From Entamoeba invadens IP1 (lineage: Eukaryota > Evosea > Mastigamoebida > Endamoebidae): 55,045 bases of DNA. The notes beneath the pieces were generated by a model. That model did not search any database. It worked only from the letters and a program-made list of their open reading frames with translations, and was not told the DNA's origin. Position 1 is the first letter of the stretch, and every line of letters starts with the position of its first letter. This document shows positions 9,777 through 19,633 of the stretch, in pieces. The stretch is from the NCBI RefSeq assembly GCF_000330505.1, contig NW_004191750.1, positions 408,111 through 463,155 of the forward strand. Reading direction: 5' to 3'. The position numbers and the translations under genes were made by a program.

Positions 9777-12700
9777 ATGTTTTTGTTGTTATTGATTGCA
9801 TCAATAACACGATTAGTTTTTTCTGGGAGCTGTGATTACGACGAGTGTATTGACTGCAGTTCAGTTGGAAATTGCCAAAAATGTTGTTCAGAATGCCATA
9901 AAGATTCAAATTGGGACAATTGTTATCGTTTGTTATTATTTATTTATTATTAAATTAACACGACTAAATAATAGGCTGCAAACGTGGTTGTTTGAGTTGT
10001 AAAACAGAGGAGTATTGTAATAACTGTGAAGTTGGATATTATTTGTTGAATGAAGGTCAAACAACTCAAACTTGCAAAGAATGTCTTCCTTACTGTAAAA
10101 CGTGTACTTCACTCAATTTTTGTATTTTATGTAAAGAGGGGTATTTCTTAGAAAATGGAAAGTGTTATCGTTTGTTAATTGAAAAAGAAAAAAAATAAAA
10201 TTAATAATAAGAATGTGTCCCTGGTTGCGCTCAATGCAGTAAAAGTGATACATGTGACATTTGTGCAAGAGGGTTCCAAAATATCAATAACCTTTGTTAT
10301 AGTTGTTCGGAATTTTCATGTAACACGGAATGTCAAATTGGCACTTTTCAATTTGATGGAATATGTCAACCATGTCCAAATGAATGTAAAGAATGCACAA
10401 CAGAAAATAAATGTACGTCATGTAAAGAAGGATACTTTTTGAATAACATGAACATGTGTGTTCAATGTGATTCAACAAATGAAGGTTGTACGAAATGTCT
10501 AAGTTCATCTGTATGTACAGAATGTAAGAGATATTACACGTTGACAAAAAGTGGGCAATGTTCGAGTTTGTTTTTAAAAGAACAACGTGATAATGTATAA
10601 ATAAATAATTAACAAATAGAGTGTCCTTTAATTTATCAAAATGAAGGTGTTGATACATGCAGCAATATGAACCGACCAAGAAACTGTGCGGTTGGGTATG
10701 TAGACCCATATAACGATTGTACAAAATGTCCGGATGGTTGTAGCTTATGTGACTCCACGAATATGATATGTTCGTCTTGTCAACTTGGATATTATATGAC
10801 AACTCAAACACTTGGGTCAAAAATATGTTTAAAGTGTAATGATAATTGTGAGTATTGTTCTGATGGATTAACTTGTACGAGTTGCAAAGAAGGGTTTCTT
10901 TTGACAAGCTCAATGTGTGAAAAATGTGAAAAACAAGAAGGTTGTATTCATTGCCAAAATGAATGCTTACAATGTCAAAATGGTTTTTATTTGAATGCTG
11001 GGAGATGTGTAAAATGTGCCAATTGTCTTAAATGTGACAAAGAAACGTGTCACATATGTTCAACGGGTTATACTCCAACAACAACATCTTCATGTGAAAG
11101 GTGTGAAACGGTTTATAATAACTGCGAAATGTGTAGTGAATCAAGTAGTCGTTGTCTTACCTGCAAAAATGGTTATTCTCTTCACAACAACAAATGCGTT
11201 CAATGTAAAGATGCAAGTCCCAATTGTAGTGAATGTTCTACTTTCAATTCGAATTGCTTCTTTTGTGACAAGGGGTACATCTTAGTTGATAATAGATGCG
11301 TTTTATCTTCAATTGCAATTCCAAATTGTTTTTTGGGTAATCGCGAAGATTTTTCCTGTTTAGAATGTACAGCTCCATTTGTTCCTTCAGATGATAAAAC
11401 ACAATGTTTAGACTGCAAAAATTCTTTACAAAATTGTTATGAATGTAGTCAAGAAGATTTTAAATGTAAAGTCTGCCAACCAGGATTTGGGCAAAACACA
11501 CTTTCTCGTTGTGAAAAGTGTACTAACGACAACAACAATTGTGTTCCTACCATTGAAGGTAAGTGTAACAATGGAGGCTCCCCCTTTGAACAGTTTTGTG
11601 CTGATTGCAGACTATCATTTCCACATTGTGAATTGTGTGACCCATCAAAATGGGGTTGTATGGATTGTGATGATGGATATGTTTTTGTTGAAGGAAAGTG
11701 TGAAATGTGTTCGATTCCCAAATGTATAAAATGCTCCACTAATTCAAATTTGTGCATTGAATGTGAAAAAGGAAACTATTTAGAAAATGGAATTTGCGTA
11801 AAAAGTTGTGTGAGTGATGAATTGTGTATCAGGTGTCAAAACTCAAAGTGTTCAAATTGTAAAATTGGTTATGGTGTTTTTTATGGTGATTCTAAGTGCC
11901 ATCAGTGCCACGTGGAAATGGGTAATTGTATTACACCTAATACTGAAAGAAGATGTCAAAAAGGATTTTTCCTTTCAGATAATTATTGTTGGGAAACAAG
12001 TCTTTATAAGACTGAATGTGAAGAAGCTTTTAATTCAAATGACAAATGTAATATTTGCAAAAGGGGGTATGGTCTCAATCCACAAGGACAATGTGTACAA
12101 TGTGAATCTGGATGTTTGAGTTGTTTGAGAGATTACACAAAATGTGAACAATGTAAGAATGGATTTTCAATTCGAAATAACAAATGTAACCATTTTGACA
12201 CAAAGTTGTGTGTTTATGATTCACCTATTATTGGATGCACCACTTGTAAATCAACAATAAAAATAGCAGCAACTGGGAAGTGCGAACAATGTAAAGAAGA
12301 AGGTTGTGAAATTTGTGAAGAAAATGGATGTCTTCAGTGTCAAAGCGGGTTAAAAGTAAATCCAATAACCAAAAAATGTGAAGAAATTGGTGTAGAATAC
12401 AATTGTGCTGTTTATGAATATTCAAGTTGTAAAGAGTGTATTGATGGCTATTATAGAAATGAAAAGAATCAAGAAAATGTAAAGTGTATTCCATGCACTG
12501 GAAACGCGAAAAAGTGCCATTATAATGCCGAAACACAAGGTCAGGTAATCATTGTGTGTGAAGCCAATTACATCTTAAAAGATGGAGTTTGTACTACAGT
12601 AGATAATTGTAAACAAACAACTCAACAATCATGTGTGAAGTGCAAGGAGAAATTTTATCTTGAAAATGCGACTTGTGTTGGTTGTTCTGAAAATTGCAAA

Positions 12701-15013
12701 CAATGTTATAAGGACAAGTGTTTACTTTGTGATGACAGCTTAACACTTCTGAATGGTATGTGTATCAAAGATGAAAAATGTATCAAAACAAGTTTCGGCT
12801 TATGTATACTCTGTGAAAATGGATATTTTGTTGAAGATGCTTCAAAGAAATGTGTGAAATGTTCTGAAAATTGTCAAATATGCAAAGCAATTGAAAAATG
12901 CAACCGATGTAACAAAGATTTTGTTTTAATTGATGGAACATGTAAAATGCCAGAATCAATTTCAAAATCTCTCTCAACGTTTGTATATCAAAAATTAAAG
13001 ACTGAAAAAGTTAACAACAAAATATTAAATCCAAATTGTGAAAAAGAAAATGAAAATGGGTGTCTTCGTTGTTTAAAATCGTATTATCTTGTTGATTTAA
13101 CATGTAAACCATGTTCTTCGAATTGTAACAAATGTTCAGATGAAGCAATTTGCTTGAAATGCGCTCCGGGGTATTCAACAAAAGGTGGTAAGTGCGACAA
13201 AAATGATGCAAAAGACAACTGCAAAGAGAGAGCAATTGATGGTGCCATCTGTGTATCATGTGAAAAGGGTTTTATAATTGGAAGTGAAAGAAAATGTATT
13301 CAGTGTAACGAGGGATGTTCCAATTGTGTCGGTTCAAATAGTCGTTGTGTCTCATGCGAAACCCACTTCTATCAAGTTGGATTTACATGTTTGAACACTT
13401 CTTCAATTGAACATTGTTATCATGGTGGCGAGAAACAATGTGATAAATGTGATGAAGGGTATTTTCCATCGGGCACTCGTTGCATTCAATGCGACAGTAA
13501 ATGCATTCAATGTGCTAACATCAAGACTTGTGAAATTTGTAAAGATGATTTGATTCTTTTACAAGGTGTGTGTAACCCACTTTATACAGTACAAAATTGT
13601 GCACATGCTTCTTTCGGGAGGTGTATAAAATGCGAAAGAGGGTTTTACTTAAAAGGTTTCAATTGTAAATCACTTCTGACAATTGAAATAATTGTTGGGA
13701 TTGTCGTCGGTATTTGCTTCTTCTTTATTGTATTTATAACCATCGCACTTGTTCTTCTTTTCGTTGTATTAAGAAGAAACAAAAAAGAACATGTAAAGAA
13801 AATAAATATGTCTAAGACAAATTACAGCTTTGTGAAAATCCCAGACAGTCCTCTTGGTGTGACCAAAACACGGCTTGAATTTAATGACCTGGACGAGTTT
13901 ATTGGAGTAGATGAAACGACAACAGAATTAATTTGTGTTGGAAATTATGGGAAGCACAAAATCAAACTCCAGTTAAGTTGTGCAGAGAGTGAAAAATTTT
14001 CATTGGAAATCTCTCCAAAACTGGTGGTTTTATCAACAGACAAAGCATGTGAATTTGAAGTCAAAATCAATCCAAAGTGTAGTTGTAAAATAAAAACTAA
14101 GGTGACTATAATTTTCATTAATTTACGAACAAGCTCTGAAAAGAGTATTGATATCCCAATAGAGACGGAAACGCTTCTAACAACACGACTTGACTATGAT
14201 GAGTTGAAAGAGAACCGTATTTTAGGCCAAGGTTCATTTGGTGTAGTGTATTTGGGTGAATTCAGAGGTAATGAAGTTGCCATTAAAAAGATGAAAAACA
14301 TTCGATTAAGTGAAAGTGCAAGTGCAATTGAAGAATTTAGTCGTGAAGTATCGATGTTAGACAAATTCCGGTGTGATTATATCGTTCATTTCTATGGCGC
14401 AGTCTTTATACCAAATAAGCGATGTATGGTGACTGAATTTGCTAAACATGGTAGTCTCCAAGACTTGATTGACAAGAAGAATACAGAAATTACATGTGAA
14501 CAACAAAGAATGAGGATATGCCATGATGCTGCAAAAGGGATACAATATTTACATACAAATGGGATATTACACAGAGATATTAAGCCAGACAACATTCTTA
14601 TTGTGTCACTTGATTTGAACGAAAAAATATTTGGCAAATTGACTGACTTCGGATCTTCAAGAAATTTGAACATGTTGATGACTAACATGACTTTCACTAA
14701 AGGTATAGGCACTCCAAAATACATGGCGCCTGAAATTTTAAATCGAGAACATTATAAAGCGTCTGCAGATGTCTATTCGTTTGCAATTACTATGTTGGAA
14801 TGTTTTAGTTGTACAGACGCTTTTCCAAACGAAGACTTTAGATTCCCTTGGGATATTGCAATGTTTGTGTCTTCACAAAAAAGACCAGAAATAAGAGGAA
14901 TTAATCAAAACATTGGACAGTTAATAAAAATGTGCTGGAAACAAGACCCAAATGATCGACCACAAATCGGGGATGTAGTGTCAACTTTTGAAAAACTGAC
15001 AAAATTTAATTGA
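9777..15013 (+). CDS. Large transmembrane receptor kinase (TMK), four exons
   Basis: Joining exons 9777-9927, 9975-10169, 10212-10565 and 10620-15013 gives an uninterrupted 1697-residue protein. Introns are 47, 42 and 54 nt; all start GTTTGT, end TAG, AAG and TAG, and are phase 1. Exon 1 begins with a signal peptide (MFLLLLIASITRLVFS). Residues ~20-1250 are dense CxxC furin-like modules with no solenoid part, unlike the TMK at 1041-4907. A transmembrane helix lies at ~1255-1285, then a beta-sandwich-like cytosolic region, then a TKL kinase with GQGSFG (~1436), VAIKKM, HRDIKPDN (~1551), DFGSS (~1576) and MAPE. All catalytic residues are present. Each intron interrupts the end of a cysteine module, just after the Cys that closes it. 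The likely role is surface sensing; the ligand is unknown. Confidence 0.92.
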
Positions 15014-15120
15014 AATATGTTATTTTAAAAAGTGTAAATTTTTGTGAGTTATCTATTGGTTTCTAACTATATTTACTATATTTGTAATTAAAAACTATTT
15101 GAAAAGATTTTGAATTAATG

Positions 15121-15125
15121 AAAAA
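15121..15125 (-). terminator. Pol III terminator (T5) of the left tRNA-Gly
   Basis: Read on the minus strand, five T follow the tRNA discriminator base by one nucleotide, the usual RNA polymerase III stop. The same run occurs at the second copy. Confidence 0.8.
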
Positions 15126-15126
15126 G

Positions 15127-15197
15127 TGCACTAACCGGGACTCGAACCCGGATCTCCACCTTGGGAGGGTGAAATTCTGCCCTTAGACCATTAGTGC
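15127..15197 (-). tRNA. trnG-CCC: tRNA-Gly (anticodon CCC)
   Basis: A 71-nt gene with a perfect 7-bp acceptor stem (GCACTAA with TTAGTGC), a CTCCCAA anticodon loop giving CCC (decodes GGG), a 5-bp anticodon stem, a GGTTCGAGTCC B-box and discriminator A. No intron. It lies 68 nt past the peroxiredoxin stop on the same strand. Its body is identical to the copy at 16354-16424. Confidence 0.95.
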
Positions 15198-15265
15198 TTT
15201 CTTGATATTTAAATTGAAATTGACTTGTGGGTGTGTAAAGACTTCAATGTGAAGAATCAAGTCAA

Positions 15266-15904
15266 TTAGTGTTTTGTGAGATAAGCAGCAACGCCTTCTG
15301 GTGTTGGTTTCATTGTGTCTTTTCCTGGTTTCCAGTTGAGTGGGCAGACATCGCCATGTTCGTCCGAGAACTTGATTGCTTCGATGATTCTCTTTGTCTC
15401 GTCTGTGTTTCTTCCAATTCCGTTGTCGTTGACTTGCATGTATCTGACAATCCCCTTTGTGTCGACAATGACATACCCACGTCGTGCAATGCCGTCAGCC
15501 GCATTGTACATGTTGTATCTCATGCTGATGCACTTCTTGATATCAGAAACAAGTGGGAACGAAAGCTTTCCAACACCGCCGTGCTCCTTTGGTGCCTCAG
15601 TCCACGCCTTGTGGCAGAAGACGGAGTCGACTGAGATGCCAACAAACTGGACATCATTCATCTCCTCTGCAAGTTTGGAGTATCCCATCATCTCTGTTGG
15701 GCAGACAAAAGTCCAGTCGAGTGGGTAGAACAACAACACAATGAACTTGCCCTTGTACTCAGACATGTCAAAGTCCTTGATTGCACCACACGGACAAAGG
15801 CACTGCGCTTTGATCTCTGGCGCTTCTTCGCCAACTTGCACTTTTGGCACAATTCTCAGAAAGTCTTCATACACCTTCTTTGCTGGACACTCTTTCTCAC
15901 ACAT
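15266..15904 (-). CDS. prx: 2-Cys peroxiredoxin (Entamoeba Cys-rich antioxidant protein)
   Basis: Starts at ATG 15904 and gives 212 residues. The open frame extends upstream to 15991 but only reaches GTG, so the first ATG is preferred; a spliced N-terminus is not excluded. The N-terminus has a CEKEC motif and CLCPC near residues 35-39, recalling the Cys-rich N-terminal extension of the ~29-30 kDa E. histolytica surface peroxiredoxin. FVCPTE carries the peroxidatic Cys (~68) and GDVCPLNW the resolving Cys (~187). GGVG is present but the C-terminus lacks the YF tail of hyperoxidation-sensitive eukaryotic enzymes. It reduces H2O2 and alkyl peroxides using a thiol reductant. The gene is enclosed by inverted tRNA-Gly copies. 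Confidence 0.95.
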   Translation of the reverse strand: MCEKECPAKKVYEDFLRIVPKVQVGEEAPEIKAQCLCPCGAIKDFDMSEYKGKFIVLLFYPLDWTFVCPTEMMGYSKLAEEMNDVQFVGISVDSVFCHKAWTEAPKEHGGVGKLSFPLVSDIKKCISMRYNMYNAADGIARRGYVIVDTKGIVRYMQVNDNGIGRNTDETKRIIEAIKFSDEHGDVCPLNWKPGKDTMKPTPEGVAAYLTKH

Positions 15905-16322
15905 GAAATGTTTGTCTTTGCTTTCAGTTGGCTGTTTATAGAGTGGGTGAGGTGTCACTGACACAGAGTACGATGACTCATTCCACTTCACGTGTCCAGA
16001 ATGTCATCGTATTTTTGAAAAGATGAATTGCATTTTAATTGTAAATAGATAATATAGTATTCATATGGTTATCAATATCATACAACTTCTTTGAGTAGTT
16101 TTGTGTAACTTTTGGTTTTAATTGTTACATGTGTGTGATTGGCCATTTGTGTTCTCCACAATAATTACATTTCAATTACTTTTGACACATCTCACCATTT
16201 CACAATTTGTCATAATCAGAAGACCACATTGCGTTGGAAACTTTGACGCATCATCTCAAATTTTTTTTGATATTTATAATAATTTATAAATTTTAAATAA
16301 CAGTTTAATATCTAACCTCAAT
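15905..16322. other. Intergenic region: peroxiredoxin promoter side
   Basis: A 418-bp AT-rich spacer between the peroxiredoxin start and the right tRNA-bearing repeat arm. It should contain the peroxiredoxin promoter. Its first ~90 bases could be coding if an upstream exon exists. Nothing else stands out. Confidence 0.45.
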
Positions 16323-16353
16323 ACAAGTCAATTTCAATATGAGTATCAAGAAA

Positions 16354-16424
16354 GCACTAATGGTCTAAGGGCAGAATTTCACCCTCCCAAGGTGGAGATC
16401 CGGGTTCGAGTCCCGGTTAGTGCA
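16354..16424 (+). tRNA. trnG-CCC: tRNA-Gly (anticodon CCC), second copy
   Basis: All 71 nt are identical to the copy at 15127-15197 but in opposite orientation: same acceptor stem, CCC anticodon, B-box GGTTCGAGTCC and discriminator A. The copies are transcribed away from each other. Confidence 0.95.
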
Positions 16425-16425
16425 C

Positions 16426-16430
16426 TTTTT
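16426..16430 (+). terminator. Pol III terminator (T5) of the right tRNA-Gly
   Basis: Five T one base after the discriminator, as at the other copy. Confidence 0.8.
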
Positions 16431-16488
16431 CATTAAAAAATTATTTAATAATTAATGTAAAAATAAAATATATTTTTACATAAAATAA

Positions 16489-16498
16489 TCCAACTTAT
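16489..16498. repeat. Target-site duplication, left
   Basis: TCCAACTTAT directly abuts the left end of the MITE and is repeated exactly at 16941-16950 directly after its right end. Confidence 0.93.
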
Positions 16499-16940
16499 GG
16501 GGCAGACCTTTCCCACCCTCACCCCGTCTAAATATAGAATCAATTTACTATATTTTATAATTTTATAATTATAATTATAGTAAATGGGCGTTTTGGATAA
16601 TATTAGGTCTGGTTCCCGAATTCAAAAAATGCTGAAAATTCACCTCGAGTTAGTGGAAACCGAGTGAGACGGAGCATTGAAAAGAAGGCTCATAAAAACG
16701 CACTCAAACAGTCTGTTTGTGCACCGTTTCACCCACTTTCCAAGTCCTCCCTTGGCGCGGATCCCCCCTGACCCCCCCGCAAGCGGGGGGAACCACATCC
16801 ATGGCCACACAGTACTGACAGGGAAAGTGGGTGACATGGGGACGCACAAACAGTGGCTGAAAAATAGACTTCCTTCAAAAAACACTCGCGGCAAATATTT
16901 TATTTTGGTAAACGGGGTGAGGGTGGGAAAGGTCTGCCCC
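16499..16940. mobile_element. Mutator-like non-autonomous element (MITE), 442 bp
   Basis: The ends 16499-16527 and 16912-16940 are perfect 29-bp inverted repeats beginning GGGGCAGACC. They are flanked by an exact 10-bp direct repeat. Terminal repeats with 9-11 bp duplications are characteristic of the Mutator (MULE) superfamily, known from Entamoeba genomes. Inside is a second inverted pair (16713-16741 against 16822-16853) and a GC-rich hairpin CCCCCCGC-AA-GCGGGGGG at 16773-16790, so the whole element can fold back. No transposase is present; the 97-codon open frame inside has no recognisable features. It must be mobilised in trans by an autonomous relative. Confidence 0.92.
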
Positions 16941-16950
16941 TCCAACTTAT
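16941..16950. repeat. Target-site duplication, right
   Basis: Exact copy of the left 10-bp duplication at 16489-16498. Confidence 0.93.
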
Positions 16951-17171
16951 CAATTGAACTCAAACAATAACAAAATAAATTTTTTTAATTTCAAATTTGA
17001 AATTAAAAAAATTTCAATTTACACGTAAACAATGATTTACAAAAGAATAAAAAAGTGAACAAATAAAAACTATAAATCTCTCAACAGGACACTCTCTAAA
17101 CAACATAATGTCTGAGTTCTCCACAACACCCGAAGATGTTAAAAAAACAGACTTAAAAAAGTCACTAAAAA

Positions 17172-18197
17172 TTATTTCTTTCTTGCGAACTTTGGTTTTG
17201 GTTTCGCGAACATTTTTTTCTCTTCCACTGGTGGTGGGTGAATTTTGTCTTTGATTTCATCGACCTTAAAATCGTCTGGTGAGTTGATTTCGACCTTTAA
17301 TGTGACTTCTGCGTTATTTTGAGTCAACACGTTTTCGACAGCTCCTTTAGACGTTGAGTATAACATTCTTTGTCTAACTGGCGCGCTTTTAGTTCCATGA
17401 CTTCCGTCTGGGCATGAGAAGATATAGATGATAGATTTGAATTCCTTATCTTCATGAGTATGGTCCCATCTAAAGAATATGAAAGAAGGGAGTTCTTTAG
17501 ATATTAACTTCTCGACGTCTTCAATTGTTGCTTGTGTTTCATTGCGAAGAACAATTTTTTCGTTGTCGATATCAATCCCAATCTCTACAAAGTTGTTCCC
17601 ACTGTCACACATCTTTTTGACGGCTTCTGTCACAGCATCTTCAACGGGAAAAGCTACTCCATTCGACGCAGTGACTGTAGCCATCCCAGTAGATACTGTA
17701 TATCCCGCTGTACCTAATTCTATTTCTTTTTCACGTTCTTCTTCCTGTTCAGTCAAAGGAGGTGCTGCGGCTTCATGTTTTAAATAAGCCTCATACCCAC
17801 TCTTCCCAAAATCAGCTTTGACGGTGCCATGGATTTCACTGGAAAAGACATTCCCTCCTAATGTCTGACGGAAAATGGCTTTTGTGGAGGAATATAACAT
17901 CTTCATACGAACTTTTGACTTGTCGGGGATATAGGACAAAAGAAGCCATTTGTACCCATTTGATAAATCATCCTTCTCTTCAGTTCTAAATAAAATGTAA
18001 CACGGCTCGGCATCGACTAACTGATTCAAAACTAAGTCTAAGTCCCCTTCAAAATCAGAAGTACCCTGCTCGGTATACTTCGGTACTATTTGATCTTCTT
18101 CAATGGAAGCTTTAATAAAACGGCCATGCCCTTCGTTTAAAGTCTTGAAACCGTCTATTAAGGCTTTTGATATACTTATTCCACTACTGTGTGACAT
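17172..18197 (-). CDS. twf: Twinfilin (two ADF-H domains, actin-monomer binding)
   Basis: 341 residues from ATG 18197. There are two actin-depolymerising-factor homology domains (~7-145 and ~175-315), each with the (K/R)MLYSSTK-type strand-helix motif (VRMKMLYSSTKAIF and VRQRMLYSTSKGAV). They are separated by an acidic linker (EEEREKEIE). The C-terminal tail is basic (KPKPKFARKK), as in twinfilins, where the tail binds capping protein. Twinfilin sequesters ADP-actin monomers and helps uncap filament ends. The domain order and length fit the family, so the call is firm. It is transcribed convergently toward the MITE. Confidence 0.93.
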   Translation of the reverse strand: MSHSSGISISKALIDGFKTLNEGHGRFIKASIEEDQIVPKYTEQGTSDFEGDLDLVLNQLVDAEPCYILFRTEEKDDLSNGYKWLLLSYIPDKSKVRMKMLYSSTKAIFRQTLGGNVFSSEIHGTVKADFGKSGYEAYLKHEAAAPPLTEQEEEREKEIELGTAGYTVSTGMATVTASNGVAFPVEDAVTEAVKKMCDSGNNFVEIGIDIDNEKIVLRNETQATIEDVEKLISKELPSFIFFRWDHTHEDKEFKSIIYIFSCPDGSHGTKSAPVRQRMLYSTSKGAVENVLTQNNAEVTLKVEINSPDDFKVDEIKDKIHPPPVEEKKMFAKPKPKFARKK

Positions 18198-18428
18198 TCG
18201 CTTTTTAAAGTTTCAACGTTTTTTTTTAAGTTCATCGTCGTTTGAAACTCGAGAACGATAAAGTTTTTACGAGTTTAAAATTTCAATTCCATTGTTTTTC
18301 CTTGTAATTATTTTGGTTTTTTTTGTTATTATTTACTATAAATGTGATTTAGTTGAAATGAGTTTGTATTGTTTTTTGTTCAAATAATTTGATTTTATTA
18401 TTATTATTATCATGTTATTTTATTTGTA

Positions 18429-19235
18429 TATAGTCGGGGGATAAATGGCATTAAAAAGGGACAAAGGTAGTTAATTTTGATAAATATAATTTCGAAACTA
18501 TAATTTTTAATAAATCTATTTAAAGGTCAAAATAAACATAAAATTAAAATAATAATATAAATTATCGTTTTTTATTTTAAATGATTATAAATTGAATAAT
18601 TATAAATTTCTATTTCAAAAATAAACAAAAACACCTCAATTTGTTCACTTAGAAAAATGTGGAAGTCTAAAACGCAGCACTTTTATGGTTTGTTTGAAAC
18701 TTGTTTTGTTAAAGAATTTTTCCTTTGTTTTTTCCTTTGTTTCATTTCTTTTCTGCTCTTCTTCAATTCCAATTGTTTTAATGTTAAAATGGTCTTTCTC
18801 TTTTCCTTTCTCTATGGGAATGGTTCAACAACGAAAGATTGAAAGATTTCAACAAATGATGGATTTTCAGTGATTCTGTGACACTTTAAAAGATTGACAC
18901 CGTTGTTAATTCATTAAACTCTGGCATTTTAACCAAATATATCATGAATATATTGAAATACAATTTTTAAACTGATTTTTAGTATTTGAATTGCTTTTTT
19001 ATGTTGATTGCTTGTGGTTGTTTCATCAAGGGTTCTTTTCTCTTCTTCTTCCATTGTTTTCAAAGATTGAATAATATCAAAAATAGAAAGTTATAGTTTT
19101 CTTTTATTATTTTCAAAGTAGTTAATTGAAAAAACCCTTCTAATACTTTTATGATTAAAGAAATTATATTTTATAGTTTTTTACTCAAATTAACTACTTC
19201 TGTCCCAAATTAACCCCCTTTATCCCCCGACTATA
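18429..19235. mobile_element. Inverted-repeat element (MITE-like), ~0.8 kb
   Basis: The two ends are inverted repeats: 17 bases match perfectly (starting TATAGTCGGGGGATAAA), and similarity continues for ~50 bp with about a dozen mismatches, including shared GGGACA and GTAGTTAATTT blocks. ATTTGTA lies directly outside both ends (18422-18428 and 19236-19242), a possible 7-bp target duplication; a TA duplication is an equally possible reading. The interior is T-rich with no transposase. The superfamily is left open. Confidence 0.78.
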
Positions 19236-19633
19236 ATTTGTAATTCATTTTCATTTTTTATATTATAATTATATGAATAATAATATTATAAATTATCACT
19301 CTATGTTTTAGATTAAACAATAATAATTATAATATAATATATATATATATATAATTAATAAATTTTAAATTTAATTGATTTTAAAAAACTCACCACTTTT
19401 TTATATAACGAAATCACAATTATAATTACCAAAATATCATTATTAATTACATAATATAGTTATTTAATTAATATATATTAATAATAAAAATAGTTTGATG
19501 ACCAATATGAAATAATTGCGTTAATTATTTCTATTTTTGATTTTTATTTAGTAAAATATATAGTATAATAACTTAAATAAATAACTAACATATTACAAAG
19601 AGTTTTTTGTTAAAAAAAAAGACTACTAAATCC
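19236..19633. other. AT-rich intergenic region with an AT microsatellite
   Basis: Almost entirely A and T, including an (AT)n run near 19337-19352. It precedes the coiled-coil gene and should hold its promoter. Confidence 0.5.

Larger units (their letters stand above)
15116..15228. repeat. Left arm of 113-bp inverted repeat containing tRNA-Gly
   Basis: The reverse complement of this stretch matches 16323-16435 over 113 nt with about three mismatches, all in the short AT-rich segment 5' of the tRNA. The match covers the whole tRNA, ~31 bp upstream and ~11 bp downstream including the T5 run. The two arms enclose the peroxiredoxin gene. Confidence 0.93.
16323..16435. repeat. Right arm of 113-bp inverted repeat containing tRNA-Gly
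   Basis: Mirror copy of 15116-15228, 113 nt with about three mismatches. The arms are 1094 bp apart. Confidence 0.93.

Noticed and set aside
15905..15991. 29-residue N-terminal extension of the peroxiredoxin
   Set aside because: The frame begins with GTG, not ATG, and does not match the usual Cys-rich N-terminus; a separate upstream exon was not found.
16677..16970. 97-codon open frame in the MITE
   Set aside because: It runs through terminal and internal inverted repeats and shows no domain or codon bias.
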